Shown here piece by piece: positions 8,946-18,144 of a stretch of DNA of 64,000 nt. The notes under the pieces were generated by a model. That model was not told the DNA's origin and did no database searches. It saw nothing but the letters and a program-made list of their open reading frames with translations. Each line of letters starts with the position of its first letter. Within the stretch, counting starts at the first letter, position 1. The DNA is from Streptomyces orinoci (GTDB taxonomy: Bacteria > Actinomycetota > Actinomycetes > Streptomycetales > Streptomycetaceae): NCBI RefSeq assembly GCF_003121295.1, contig NZ_PHNC01000011.1:1-64000 (forward strand), written 5' to 3'. The position numbers were made by a program, and so were the translations under genes.

Positions 8946-9320
8946 ACAGGGCGGGGGTCCCCGCGGCGGGGCCACGGGTACACGCGGGCCCGTACCCGTC
9001 CCGGAGGTGGGCAGGAGCCCGTCTTCGTGTCGTCTCAGTTGCACGATCTGTCCGGGTCGTGCAGTTTCCGGGGTTTCCCGCACTGTGTGGCTCAGCGCCC
9101 GGACAGCTTGCGCAGTGGCCGTCACATCGACACATGAATGCGCTATCGGACTTCGGGCGGAGTCCTGTCCGTCCAGAGGATGACGCTGCTGTCGGGCGCG
9201 TCGCACTTGCGGCTGGTACCGATCCGGTGCTTGGGAGCGACGGCCGGGCTGACCTGCGAGATCGAGAATGGTGACTTCGTCCTTTCCGTTCCTTGTAAAG
9301 ACGCCCCCGTAGGAGTTTTG
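8946..9320. other. Intergenic region upstream of ABC operon
   Basis: No supported gene. It must contain the promoter of the ABC operon, but no clear consensus boxes stand out. Short minus-strand frames look like decayed coding sequence without a recognisable family. Confidence 0.4.
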
Positions 9321-10109
9321 GTGTCGCTCGCCGCTGTTCCCCGTTCCGCCTTCCCCGCTCGCGCCGCCGAGGCCGTCGCTGCCTGTGCCACGGATCTAAG
9401 CAAGGTCTACGGTCAGGGTGAGACCCGGGTGGTTGCGCTGGACTCCGTCAGCGTGGAGTTCGCCCGGGCGCGGTTCACCGCGATCATGGGTCCGTCCGGC
9501 TCGGGGAAGTCCACGCTGATGCACTGCATGGCCGGGCTGGACTCGGTGACCGGCGGCTCGGCCCGGATCGGCGACGTGGAGCTGGCGCAGCTGAACGACA
9601 AGCAGCTGACCCGGCTGCGCCGGGACCGGGTCGGCTTCGTCTTCCAGGCGTTCAATCTGCTGCCGACGCTGACCGCGCTGGAGAACATCACGCTGCCGAT
9701 GGACATCGCCGGCCGCCGCCTCGACCGGGAGCGGCTGGGCCGGGTCGTGGAGACCGTGGGCCTTGCGAGCCGGCTCGGGCACCGGCCGGCGCAGTTGTCC
9801 GGTGGCCAGCAGCAGCGGGTCGCCGTGGCGCGGGCACTGGCCGCCCGGCCGGAGATCATCTTCGCGGACGAGCCGACCGGCAACCTCGACTCCCGTTCCG
9901 GCGCCGAGGTACTGGGCTTCCTGCGGCAGTCGGTGCGGGCGATGAACCAGACCGTGGTGATGGTCACCCACGACCCGGTCGCGGCTGGCTACGCGGACCG
10001 GGTGGTCTTCCTCGCCGACGGCCGGATCGTGGACGAGCTGTACGAGCCGACCGCGGACGCCGTCCTGGACCGGATGCGGCGCTTCGAGGCCGCGGGTCGT
10101 ACCAGCTAG
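9321..10109 (+). CDS. MacB/LolD-type ABC transporter ATP-binding protein
   Basis: 262 aa. Walker A GPSGSGKST at 57-65, Q-loop FVFQAFNLLPTLTALEN near 107-122, signature LSGGQQQRVAVARAL at 159-173 and Walker B with catalytic Glu IIFADEPTGNLDSRS near 178-193. These are features of the MacB/LolD/FtsE group that powers FtsX-type permeases. GTG 9321 has TAGGAG 5-6 nt upstream. The 104-base gap to the permease suggests one operon. Probably exports a small molecule or peptide or acts as a mechanotransmission pump. No two-component genes are adjacent, unlike many antimicrobial-peptide exporters. Confidence 0.92.
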   Translation: MSLAAVPRSAFPARAAEAVAACATDLSKVYGQGETRVVALDSVSVEFARARFTAIMGPSGSGKSTLMHCMAGLDSVTGGSARIGDVELAQLNDKQLTRLRRDRVGFVFQAFNLLPTLTALENITLPMDIAGRRLDRERLGRVVETVGLASRLGHRPAQLSGGQQQRVAVARALAARPEIIFADEPTGNLDSRSGAEVLGFLRQSVRAMNQTVVMVTHDPVAAGYADRVVFLADGRIVDELYEPTADAVLDRMRRFEAAGRTS

Positions 10110-10213
10110 CCAAGCCGAACCCGCTCGCCAAGGACCGGTCGAACCAGCAGGCCGGACCAGCCGTCGCTGGCCGCGCCCCTCCCCGCCCCTTACCCAGGAC
10201 TGACACCACCACC

Positions 10214-12808
10214 ATGCTCCGCACCGCTCTGCGCAACCTTTTCGCGCACAAGGCCCGGCTGATGATGACCGCGCTCGCGGTCCTGCTCGGCGTCGCCTTC
10301 GTCGCCGGCACCCTGATCTTCAGCGACACCGTCGGCGAGGCCACCAAGAACGCCTCGTCCCGCAACCTCAAGGATGTGGCCGTCTCCGTCCAGGCCCGCG
10401 CCACCGACAGCCCTGACGGACCGCGCCAGGACAGCCGGTGGGCCACCGCCCTGGACCAGCGGGTGGCGGACCGCATCCGTGCGCTGCCCGGCGTGGCCGG
10501 TGTGAGGACCGACGTCACCGGCGAGGCGACCCTGGCCGCCCGTGACGACGGCCGTCCGGTTGGCAACAGCGGGCAGAACCAGGTCGTCAACTACCTTCCG
10601 GGCAAGGACGGTTCGGACCCGCGCTATCCGCTGGTGCGCGGCCGGGGTCCGGCCCGTGCGGACGAGATCGCGCTGGCCGAGTCCACCGCGAAGGCTGTCG
10701 GATACCGCCTGGGCGACACTGTGCGGCTGGCCACGGACGGCCCGGCGCTGGAGAAGAGGCTGGTCGGCATCGTGGCGACCGACGACCCGGCGGTGAACGC
10801 CGGTGGCAGCCTGGCGCTGCTGGACACCGCCACCGCGCAGAAGCTGTTCCTGCATCCGGGCCAGTTCAATGAGCTGCTGGTCGCCGCCCGGCCCGGCACC
10901 GACCAGGCGGCGCTGGCCGCCGAGGTCCGCCGGCTGCTGCCCGCCGAGGATGCCTGGGTCGCAAGTGGTGACGAACTCGCCGCCCAGCAGGCGCAGATGC
11001 TCGCGCAGAAGAACCGCACACTGAGCCGGACGCTGCTGGTCTTCGCCGGGATCGCGCTGTTGGTCGGCGTCTTCATCATCGCCAACACCTTCACCATGCT
11101 GATCTCCCAGCGCAGCCGCGAGATCGCGCTGCTGCGCGCGGTGGGTGCCTCACGCCGCCAGGTGGTGCGCTCGGTGCTCATCGAGGCCGGCATGCTGGGG
11201 CTGGTCTCCTCGGCCGCCGGGCTCGCGTTCGGTGCGGGGATCGCGGTGGGACTGCGGTCCTTCCTAGGCGCCCAGGGCGCCGGCTTCCCGGACGGGCCGC
11301 TCGTCATCAGCCCGACCGCGGTGCTCGCTTCGCTGGCCGTGGGCGTCGTGGTGACCGTGCTGGCAGCCTGGCTGCCGTCCCGCAAGGCGGCACGCATCGC
11401 ACCCGTTCAGGCGCTGAACACGATCGACGCACCGCCCGCCATGCGCAGCCTGGCGTGGCGCCACACCCTCGGCGCACTGCTCACCGCCGCCGGCATCGCG
11501 GTGATGCTCGTAGTCTCCACGCTCAAGGGCACCGACAACCTGCCGCTGGCCATGGCGGGCTCGGCGCTCACCCTCATCGGTGTGATGGTTCTGGCTCCAC
11601 TGCTGTCCCGCCCCCTGATCTTTCTTGCCGGTCTCGTCACCACCCGCCTGTTCGGCATTAGCGGCAAGCTCGCCAAGGACAACGCGCTGCGCAACCCGCG
11701 GCGCACCGCGGCCACCGGCTCCGCGCTGATGATCGGCCTCACCCTGATCACGGGCCTGACCGTGGTGAGCCACTCCGCCCAGCGGGCCGAGGACAAGATG
11801 GCCACCACCGGCCTGCTGGCCGACTACATGATCAGCACCCCCGAGTCCACCGGCCTGGACACCAAGCTGTCCCAGAACGTCGCGAAAATCCCGGGCGTCA
11901 CGGCGATGACCCCGATGCGCGCGGCGACCTACACCACCAACGCCGCCGCATCCGGTCCCGGCGGCGGCTTCGGCCGACTGCGCGGCAGCGACCTCGACCA
12001 GATCGACAAGGTCACCCAGCTCACCTTCGTCCAGGGCTCACTGGAGGCGGTCAAACGCGAGCGCGACGCGATCGCGGTCTCGCAGAGCAGCGCCAGGAAA
12101 CACGGCTGGCGTGCCGGTGACACCGTGACCGTGGAATTTCCCGGCCAGGGCACCAAGCCGACGGCGCTGCGGATCGGCGCCGTCTACCAGGACAACCCGG
12201 TGCTCGGCGACTCCTTCGCCTCCACCACGCTCGTCGACCCGCACCTGCACTGGCTCCGCAACGACACCCTCCTGGTCAAGACCGACGCAGGCGCATCACC
12301 CGCACTGGCCCGGCAGATCCGGAAGGCGCTGGGCGACAGCCCGCTGCTGAAGATCCAGGACCACGACGATCTGCGCAAGGAGATCGCAGGCCAGATCGAC
12401 ACCGCGGTGTACATGATCTACGGGCTGCTCGCGATGGCCGTCGTCATCGCCGTGGTCGGCGTGGTCAACACCCTGGCCATGTCGGTCTTCGAACGGACCC
12501 GCGAGATCGGGATGCTGCGCGCCATCGGCCTGGACCGCCGCCAAATCAAGCAGATGGTCCGGCTGGAGTCGGTGGTCATCTCGCTCTTCGGCGCGGCACT
12601 CGGCATGGGTCTGGGCATCTTCCTGGCCTGGGCCGGCGGACAACTGCTCAGCAACAGCGAGTCCTTCAAGGCATACGAGATGGCAATGCCCTGGGAGCGA
12701 CTCGGGCTGTTCGTACTGATCGCCCTGATCGTCGGGGTGCTGGCCGCAGTCTGGCCGGCCCGCCGAGCCGCCCGGCTGAACATGCTTCAGGCCATCGGCA
12801 CCGAGTAG
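10214..12808 (+). CDS. FtsX-like ABC transporter permease (MacB-type, two FtsX domains)
   Basis: 864 aa, the usual size for actinobacterial duplicated FtsX permeases. TM1 at about 15-35 (LMMTALAVLLGVAFVAGTLI) is followed by an extracellular domain. Three TMs of the first FtsX domain come next (LLVFAGIALLVGVFIIANTF, then SREIALLRAVGASRRQV as the coupling segment). A second TM1-plus-periplasmic unit begins after ALRNPRRTAATGSALMIGLT, and the C-terminal FtsX domain contains ERTREIGMLRAIGLDRRQI and the closing PARRAARLNMLQAIGTE. It works with the preceding ATPase. This pair is one of the few intact units in the scarred region. Confidence 0.9.
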   Translation: MLRTALRNLFAHKARLMMTALAVLLGVAFVAGTLIFSDTVGEATKNASSRNLKDVAVSVQARATDSPDGPRQDSRWATALDQRVADRIRALPGVAGVRTDVTGEATLAARDDGRPVGNSGQNQVVNYLPGKDGSDPRYPLVRGRGPARADEIALAESTAKAVGYRLGDTVRLATDGPALEKRLVGIVATDDPAVNAGGSLALLDTATAQKLFLHPGQFNELLVAARPGTDQAALAAEVRRLLPAEDAWVASGDELAAQQAQMLAQKNRTLSRTLLVFAGIALLVGVFIIANTFTMLISQRSREIALLRAVGASRRQVVRSVLIEAGMLGLVSSAAGLAFGAGIAVGLRSFLGAQGAGFPDGPLVISPTAVLASLAVGVVVTVLAAWLPSRKAARIAPVQALNTIDAPPAMRSLAWRHTLGALLTAAGIAVMLVVSTLKGTDNLPLAMAGSALTLIGVMVLAPLLSRPLIFLAGLVTTRLFGISGKLAKDNALRNPRRTAATGSALMIGLTLITGLTVVSHSAQRAEDKMATTGLLADYMISTPESTGLDTKLSQNVAKIPGVTAMTPMRAATYTTNAAASGPGGGFGRLRGSDLDQIDKVTQLTFVQGSLEAVKRERDAIAVSQSSARKHGWRAGDTVTVEFPGQGTKPTALRIGAVYQDNPVLGDSFASTTLVDPHLHWLRNDTLLVKTDAGASPALARQIRKALGDSPLLKIQDHDDLRKEIAGQIDTAVYMIYGLLAMAVVIAVVGVVNTLAMSVFERTREIGMLRAIGLDRRQIKQMVRLESVVISLFGAALGMGLGIFLAWAGGQLLSNSESFKAYEMAMPWERLGLFVLIALIVGVLAAVWPARRAARLNMLQAIGTE

Positions 12809-12833
12809 ACCTCCCAAAACGGACCAACGACGC

Positions 12834-12863
12834 GGTGTGGCGCACGCGACGGTGCACCACACC
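12834..12863 (+). terminator. Terminator hairpin after ABC operon
   Basis: A 12-bp stem with one mismatch (arms 12834-12845 and 12852-12863), 25 bases after the permease stop. A second small GC hairpin (arms 12896-12902 and 12906-12912) follows. Confidence 0.6.
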
Positions 12864-13017
12864 CAACGAGGCAACGCCTGGCAGGGGAGGAATCTCCGGG
12901 GCTCCGCCCCGGGAAAGAGACAGGAGGGCTGAGCAACGACTTGCATCGAATGCGGCGCCAGCCTGCTGGAGGCGCCTGGGGGTCGTCTCGGCTGCCCGCA
13001 CCGGTAGACGTTGCCCT

Positions 13018-13109
13018 TACTCCAGTTGCAGTTCGCTATTCCTGCTGGTCAGAGGCCTGTTTTCGAGTGTAGCGAGCTGACCGTCCATCAGGTGGTGGAA
13101 GTTCGTGAC
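13018..13109. repeat. Left 92-bp terminal inverted repeat of IS701-type element
   Basis: Matches the reverse complement of 14421-14512 over all 92 positions with only three differences that I can count (T/C, G/A, G/A). Starts TACTCCAG and ends GTTCGTGAC. Confidence 0.9.
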
Positions 13110-13130
13110 TGGCGGTGCGTGATCGCTGTT

Positions 13131-14351
13131 GTGCTGATCATGCAAGACGATGTGCAGCCGGGTGTCTGGGCTTCGGAGCTGGAGGAGGTGCTGCTGCGGG
13201 TCGGTCACCGGTTCGGCCGGGTCGACCTGCGGCGGCGGATGCGGGACTACGTGCGCGGGCTGCTCGGCCCCGTCGGCCGGAAGGACGGCGCTGGCAGCTG
13301 GCCGAGTACGTCGGCCATGACGTGCCAGCCGGCTTGCAGCATCTGTTGAACCGGGCCCGGTGGGACGCGGACGAAGTCCGCGACCTGCAGGAATACGTGG
13401 CCGAACGGCTCGGCGAACCCGACGGTGTCCTGATCATCGACGAGACGGGCTTCCTCAAGAAAAGCACCGCTTCGGCTGGTGTCCAACGTCAATACTCGGG
13501 CACGGCGGGACGCACGGAGAACTGCCAGGTCGCGGTGTTCGCCGCGTATGCGTCCTCGCGGGGCCGCACGCTGGTGGACCGGGAGCTGTACCTGCCGAAG
13601 TCCTGGACGTCCGACCGGGAACGATGCCGGGCGGCAGGAGTGCCCCACAGCCGGGCCTTCGCTACCAAGACCGAGCTCGCCCGCAACCTGGTCACCCGCG
13701 CACTGGCCTCGCCGCTGCCTGTCTCGTGGGTGACTGCGGACGCGCTCTACGGCCAGGACTGGCACTTCCGCCGCATGCTTGAGGATGCCGGTCTTGGCTA
13801 TGTGGTTGCGCTGCCGAAGTCGCAGCAGGTCAAATCCCTGGCAGGCTGCTGGCGCATCGACCAGCTCATCTCCGACGCACCGGACGACGCCTGGGAACGG
13901 CTCTCCTGTGGCGACGGGGCCAAAGGTCCACGCGTCTACGACGGACGATGACGAGCCCTCGTACCGCAGATGGGTACTGGCCCGACGCAGCATCGCCCGC
14001 CCGGACGAGATTGCCTACTACCTGGCCCACGCGACCACGGGCACCACCGTGAAACAGCTGGTCACCGTTGCCGGCAGCCGCTGGGCGATCGAGTCCTGCT
14101 TCCAGAGCGCGAAGAACGAATGCGGCCTGGACCAGTACGAGGTCCGCCGCTACCCGGGCTGGTACCGGCACATCACCCTCGTCATGCTCGCCCACGCCTT
14201 TCTCGCCGTCATGGCTGCCCAGGCCGGAGATGAAAAAGGGGCCGCAGAAACGGATCTTTCCTCGCTCCGCTCACCCCGGCAGAGATCCGCAAGCTCATGG
14301 CAGCTTGCAGCCCTGGAGCAGGTCACCGTCAGCACACACATCACGCCCTGA
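13131..14351 (+). pseudogene. IS701-family transposase with two frameshifts
   Basis: The N-terminus ASELEEVLLRVGHRFGRVDL and YVRGLLGPVGRKDG is in one frame. It shifts near 13290 into WQLAEYVGHDVPAGLQHLLN, GVLIIDETGFLKKSTASAG (first catalytic Asp), QRQYSGTAGRTENCQVAVF and VSWVTADALYGQDWHFRRML (second Asp). It shifts again near 13940 into RWVLARRSIARPDEIAYYL and SRWAIESCFQSAKNECGLDQ (catalytic Glu), ending at 14351. The order and motifs are those of IS701 DDE transposases; the two frameshifts inactivate it unless they are sequencing errors. Confidence 0.88.
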
Positions 14352-14420
14352 GGTGGTCCCACTTCAGGCGTCACCACCAGGCCACCGCCAAACGCTGCCA
14401 CTACCACCGGCGCACCCGAT

Positions 14421-14512
14421 GTCACGAACTTCCACCACCTGATGGACGGTCAGCTCGCTACACTTGAAAACAGGCCTCTGACCAGCAGGAATAGTGAACT
14501 GCAGCTGGAGTA
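14421..14512. repeat. Right 92-bp terminal inverted repeat of IS701-type element
   Basis: Reverse complement of the left repeat with three mismatches. Its outer end lies 124 bp upstream of the cbiZ-like start, so the insertion probably separated that gene from its promoter. Confidence 0.9.
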
Positions 14513-14635
14513 CTAGCGGCGAAGCGATCGGCTGGCCGCCTGTGGTTGTCAAAGTGCTGGGGGCGGCGGCTGGCCGTCGGCAGCTTCCGCATACGATCAG
14601 CCGATCCCGTCGGCCATGCAAGGAGTGCCTTCTCG

Positions 14636-15315
14636 GTGAGCGCTGTTGTCCCGCCGCCCCGCACCGCAACCGGGCTGTTGCCCATCCAGCAGCTCACCCG
14701 CACCGAGGACGGCGAGGAACTCCACGCTCTGCTGTGGAGGGCGGGAGCAGGCTGGCGGATGATCAGCAGCGCGGTCCTCGGCGGCGGCCTGGGCGAGGGC
14801 TCCTGGGTCCTGAACGCTCAGGTCTCCCACGGCTACCGGCGCACCGACCCTGACCGTCACCTCGCCAGTCTGGCCGGCGCCGCCCACGCGCGCACGGGCC
14901 TGGGGTCGGGCTCCTGACAGCTGCCGACGTCCGGGCGTACGGTCATGCGCACGACGGCGGAGTGGAAGCGGTCGCGACCGCAGGACTCGGAGTGCGAGGC
15001 TGGGCCGCTTCCCCCGCCGAGGGCACGACCTCGCCCGCACAGCCCGGCACGATCAACATCATCGTCGCGCTTCCGGTGGCGTTGACCGACGCAGCCCTGG
15101 TCAACGCGGTCGCCACCGCCACCGAAGCCAAGGTCCAGGCCCTGCTTGATGCTGGCTACCACTGCTCTGGCACGCCCACTGACGCCGTATGCGTCGCCGC
15201 ACGCACGCCCTGCCCAGGCCAGGACCCCCACGCCTTCGCAGGCCCCCGCTCGCTGTGGGGCGCCCGCCTCGCGCGGGCCGTCCACAGCGCGGTAAGGGCC
15301 GCCGCGACCACGGGC
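14636..15315 (+). pseudogene. cbiZ: Adenosylcobinamide amidohydrolase (CbiZ), frameshifted
   Basis: CbiZ removes the aminopropanol side chain from adenosylcobinamide so the corrin can be salvaged into cobalamin synthesis. The first part (GTG 14636, AAGGAG 10 nt upstream) reads WRMISSAVLGGGLGEGSWVL and QVSHGYRRTDPDRHLASLA. A single-base shift near 14900 moves the rest (TAADVRAYGHAHDGGVEAV, GTINIIVALPVALTDAALVN, ATATEAKVQALLDAGYHCSG, DPHAFAGPRSLWGARLARAV) into another frame. Both halves are well preserved, so the damage is recent or a base-call error. The upstream IS701 insertion is further evidence for a disabled locus. Confidence 0.78.
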
Positions 15316-15447
15316 CCACGCCGAACGATGTCGGTCGCAGTCCCTTCGATGCGCACATCGCTGCCGTCAGCCCTCGTGCCGTCGATGCGGTGTAGACGTG
15401 GCGTGGTTCCCGGTTCGTACTGGGCACCCCGATGCTGAGGCCAGGGA
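15316..15447. other. Short region with no gene
   Basis: Sequence between decayed cbiZ and the 3' end of the TetR gene. Nothing recognised. Confidence 0.4.
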
Positions 15448-16014
15448 TCAGGGTGTCCCGAGCAGCGTCGCGACGGCTGCGCGTGCATGACGGGCTGGGG
15501 CTGGGTCGCCGCTGATGCCAGCTGTCACAATGGCTCCTTCAGCGAGCAGGAAGACCGGTTCAGCCACCGGCAGCCCGGTGGCGTGGACCCACACCGAGAT
15601 CTGATCGTGGAATGCCTGCTTGTGCGACCGGACTTCGGCCAGCACCGCTTGGGACGATGGGCCGAGTTCGCCGTAGGCGTTGATCCAGGCGCATCCGCGG
15701 AAGCCAGGTTCGGCGAACCACTCGGCAAGCCAGTCGAAGATCGCGAGTACGCGCGCGTGGGGATCTGGGACCTGTTCCACATGGGCGGCCAGGTTGCCCC
15801 TCCAGCGTTGGTCGCGACGTTTGAGCATCGCGACCACGAGGTCCTCTTTCGCCTCGAAGAACCGGTAGATCCGCTTCAGCGGCAGGCCGGATGCCGCACG
15901 GATCTCGTCCATACCGACCGCCTGGATGCCTCTCTGGTAGAAGAGCCTCTCCGCTGCGTCGAGCAGTGCTTCGCGGTCCAGGCGGTTCTGCTCGTCGGTG
16001 ATCGGGGCTGGCAT
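15448..16014 (-). CDS. TetR-family transcriptional repressor
   Basis: 188 aa. N-terminal helix-turn-helix with the TetR pattern: REALLDAAERLFYQRGIQAV, GMDEIRAASGLPLKRIYRFF, EAKEDLVVAMLKRR. The C-terminal ligand domain contains AIFDWLAEWFAEPGFRGCAW, typical of regulators close to the YcdC/AcuR-like group. It is divergently transcribed from the NTF2-like gene. Two copies of a palindrome lie in the shared promoter region, so it probably represses both genes until an unknown ligand binds. Confidence 0.92.
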   Translation of the reverse strand: MPAPITDEQNRLDREALLDAAERLFYQRGIQAVGMDEIRAASGLPLKRIYRFFEAKEDLVVAMLKRRDQRWRGNLAAHVEQVPDPHARVLAIFDWLAEWFAEPGFRGCAWINAYGELGPSSQAVLAEVRSHKQAFHDQISVWVHATGLPVAEPVFLLAEGAIVTAGISGDPAPARHARAAVATLLGTP

Positions 16015-16032
16015 CCGGGGCTCCTTGACGTT

Positions 16033-16048
16033 GAGAACGATCGTTTCC
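16033..16048. promoter_or_regulatory. Imperfect TetR operator, proximal to repressor gene
   Basis: GAGAACG-AT-CGTTTCC, the same half-site as the perfect palindrome at 16069-16084 with changes in the right arm. It lies 18 bases upstream of the tetR start, so it would allow autoregulation. Confidence 0.7.
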
Positions 16049-16068
16049 TACCTTAGGCTCCACCCATA

Positions 16069-16084
16069 GAGAACGTTCGTTCTC
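16069..16084. promoter_or_regulatory. Perfect 16-bp TetR operator palindrome
   Basis: GAGAACG-TT-CGTTCTC is perfectly symmetrical around a 2-nt centre and sits 17 bases before the GTG of the NTF2-like gene. Its centre is 36 bp from that of the second copy, so the two sites could bind repressor dimers on similar DNA faces. Confidence 0.8.
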
Positions 16085-16101
16085 GACACGAGGGGGTCGC
16101 A

Positions 16102-16563
16102 GTGCCCGAAGATCGCCCGCCCTACCCGCCATTCACGCAGGAGACGGCCCTGCACAAGGTCCAGGCGGCTGAGGACGTATGGAACAGCCGTGATCCCCAC
16201 CGGGTGGCACTGGCCTACACGCCGGACTCGACGTGGCGGAACCGGGACACCTTCGTCAGCGGCCGCGAGGAGATCATCGCTTTCCTGACGCAGAAGTGGG
16301 AGCGCGAACTGGACTACGCGCTGCGCAAGAGTCTCTGGGGGTTCCACGAGAACCGGATCGCCGTCCGCTTCCAATACGAGTGGCACGACGCGGAAGGCCA
16401 GTGGCGGCGCAGTTACGGCAACGAACTGTGGGAGTTCGACGAGCGTGGCCTTCTCCGGCGCCGCGAGGCGAGCATCAACGACGTCGCCATTCCTGAAGCC
16501 GATCGGCGCATCCGCGGCCCCCGGCCCAGGGAAGAGCACGGAGTTGACATCCCGCTCCGGTAA
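16102..16563 (+). CDS. DUF1348 / NTF2-like (SnoaL-type fold) protein
   Basis: 153 aa, standard length for DUF1348. Motifs: [58 protein letters not shown] and [14 protein letters not shown], ending with the Arg/Pro-rich tail usual in this family. The fold is a cone-shaped beta-barrel; many members are of unknown function and are induced with stress or xenobiotic-responsive TetR regulators. GTG 16102 has GAGGGGG upstream. It is the probable target of the divergent TetR protein. Confidence 0.9.
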   Translation: MPEDRPPYPPFTQETALHKVQAAEDVWNSRDPHRVALAYTPDSTWRNRDTFVSGREEIIAFLTQKWERELDYALRKSLWGFHENRIAVRFQYEWHDAEGQWRRSYGNELWEFDERGLLRRREASINDVAIPEADRRIRGPRPREEHGVDIPLR

Positions 16564-16599
16564 CGCCCGCCGCCACGCCACCCCAGACGACGGTGGGCC

Positions 16600-17505
16600 C
16601 AGGCAGCGCGAACGTCCGAGACCACCGCGCTCAGCAAAGCCCAAAGAACGCCGCCGCAGGGTCGGCGAACTGGCCCCGCTCTACGACGCCGCGCAGGACC
16701 CCGGCTCCGTCCTGGTCGTGTGCAACACCGTTCCCGACGCACAGAAGACCTACCAGGCCCTGACCCGCCGACAGGGCAGCCGCGGCGTACGGGTCCTGCT
16801 GCTGCACGCCCGGATGCCGGTATGGAGCGCGAGCAGATCACCAGCACCGTCCTGGACCTGGCCGGCCCGAAGGCCCACCGCTCCACCCAGCCGCTGATCG
16901 TCGTCACCACACAGGTGGCCGAGCAGTCCCTGGACGTCGACTTCGACCTCGTCATCAGCGACCTCGCCCCCCTCGCCCAGCTCCTGCAACGCGCAGGACG
17001 CGGCCACCGCCACACACTCGGCGACCGCGGTACCCGCCCCGCCTGGGCCGCCGAGCCCCGGCTGGTCGTCCTCGCCCCACCGGACAACTGCCCCCGCCGG
17101 CCTGGGGAGAGGTCTACGACCCGGCCCTCCTGCGCCGTACTCGCGAACTCCTCGAATAGCACGGGTGGTGACCTGGGACGGGTCGATTTCGCGGTCGGTG
17201 ACCGGGTGCAGGTCGGTGAGGTGGTGGGGGCCGGGGATGGCGACGGTGTCGGCGGCGTCGCGCACGGCCCGGTTCCGGTCGTCGGCCAGGGCGTTGTTGG
17301 CCAGGTCGTTCACCTCGGCATAGACCGTCTCGATCATGCCGGCGACATCGCCGGGGATGTGGAGGGGCACCCCGATCGCCGGGGACCTTCGGCTCCTCCC
17401 GCACCTGCTCACCTCCGACGGCCGTGTTCAACCCGTTGGCACCGGACGCCACACGCTGCGACTCGACCCCTGCTCGGCCTCGTCCGCGAACCCAACCGGA
17501 AGTAG
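16600..17505 (+). pseudogene. cas3: CRISPR-associated helicase Cas3, C-terminal remnant with internal inversion
   Basis: Type I Cas3 helicase C-terminus in pieces. Plus strand: VGELAPLYDAAQDPGSVLVV, CNTVPDAQKTYQALTRR, then after a shift near 16815 MEREQITSTVLDLAGP, VVTTQVAEQSLDVDFDLVIS and LAPLAQLLQRAGRGHRH (helicase motifs V and VI), and after another shift WGEVYDPALLRRTRELLE. The next part of the protein is found on the opposite strand (17161-17376). The plus strand resumes near 17403 with SDGRVQPVGTGRHTLRLDP and, one frame over, LLGLVREPNRK and a stop. No other cas genes or repeats remain. Confidence 0.8.
17161..17376 (-). pseudogene. Inverted internal segment of the cas3 remnant
   Basis: Read on the minus strand this gives IGVPLHIPGDVAGMIETVYA, ALADDRNRAVRDAADTVAIP, GPHHLTDLHPVTDREIDPSQ and VTTR, which is the stretch expected in Cas3 directly after the RTRELLE segment that ends at 17157 on the plus strand. 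The segment has therefore been flipped in place, and some sequence between it and the C-terminal tail has been lost. Confidence 0.72.
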
Positions 17506-17642
17506 AAGTAACCGCCGTCCGCACGCCCCGAGTTCCCGTCCAAGGCCCTCTGCCTGAGGATCGAGTGAGAACTGTGGCCTGGTGCGGGTCGGGTTCCTGC
17601 AATATGGCCGTGGCCCGGCGAGGCGGGTAGTACGGTGCCGCA

Positions 17643-17981
17643 GTGGCCGACTATTCCCGGTTCATCAAGCAGCAGGTCTCCTCCCGCCTGTACCGGCCGG
17701 ACGGCACGGTGGAGACGACGAAGGATCCGGCGGTCTGGACGCTGGCACACCGTGGGTACAGCGGCAGCGGGCGGCTGGACGTGTGGGTGTACGCCACGAA
17801 GCAGCAGGCACTGCGCGAGGGCGCGAAGCTCGCGATGGCCTGCGGGATGGACGAGGATGAGCAGGCTTGCCAGGACTTCGACGTCGGCCGCTGGCAGAAG
17901 GTCCTTCACCGCTACGCGCAAACCCACCCCGACACCCACCTGCTCCGGGTCCAAGCGGCCTTCTTGCAGTTCCCGGAGTGA
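17643..17981 (+). CDS. Conserved-looking hypothetical protein
   Basis: 112 aa, not recognised. Starts at GTG 17643 (MADYSRFIKQQVSSRLYRPD). It contains YSGSGRLDVWVYATKQQALR, a fold-like alternation of strands and helices, then DFDVGRWQKVLHRYAQTHPD. Soluble, no signal peptide. The composition and length look like a real gene. It precedes the toxin-antitoxin-like pair with a 160-base gap. Confidence 0.6.
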   Translation: MADYSRFIKQQVSSRLYRPDGTVETTKDPAVWTLAHRGYSGSGRLDVWVYATKQQALREGAKLAMACGMDEDEQACQDFDVGRWQKVLHRYAQTHPDTHLLRVQAAFLQFPE

Positions 17982-18117
17982 GTCGCCCCCGGCCGGGGAA
18001 GCGCGCCATGGGGCCTGCCTGTCAGACATCCCGTGACGTTGGATGTCAACTCATGGCGATGGCGGTGAACTTCAATGCGGACACTGGGCAGCGAATTGCG
18101 GAGTGGGCCCGCCAGGC

Positions 18118-18138
18118 GATTCTACCGGCGGTAGAATC
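18118..18138. promoter_or_regulatory. Operator palindrome before antitoxin-like gene
   Basis: GATTCTACC-GGC-GGTAGAATC is a perfect 9-bp inverted repeat with a 3-nt centre, ending 6 bases before the ATG at 18145. This is the position where antitoxins of type II systems usually autoregulate. Confidence 0.75.
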
Positions 18139-18144
18139 GGTGGT

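Larger units (their letters stand above)
13018..14512 (+). mobile_element. IS701-family insertion sequence, degenerate
   Basis: A 1495-bp element bounded by long near-perfect terminal inverted repeats (13018-13109 and 14421-14512) and carrying a single broken IS701-type transposase. The bases flanking the two ends do not match (CCCT before, CTAG after), so no target-site duplication survives. Decayed copy, unlikely to move by itself. Confidence 0.85.

Noticed and set aside
14513..14635. Cobalamin riboswitch upstream of cbiZ
   Set aside because: Only 124 bp remain between the IS end and the start, and I could not find the conserved B12-box.
16564..17640. CRISPR array next to the cas3 remnant
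   Set aside because: I looked for short direct repeats with regular spacers around the remnant and saw none.
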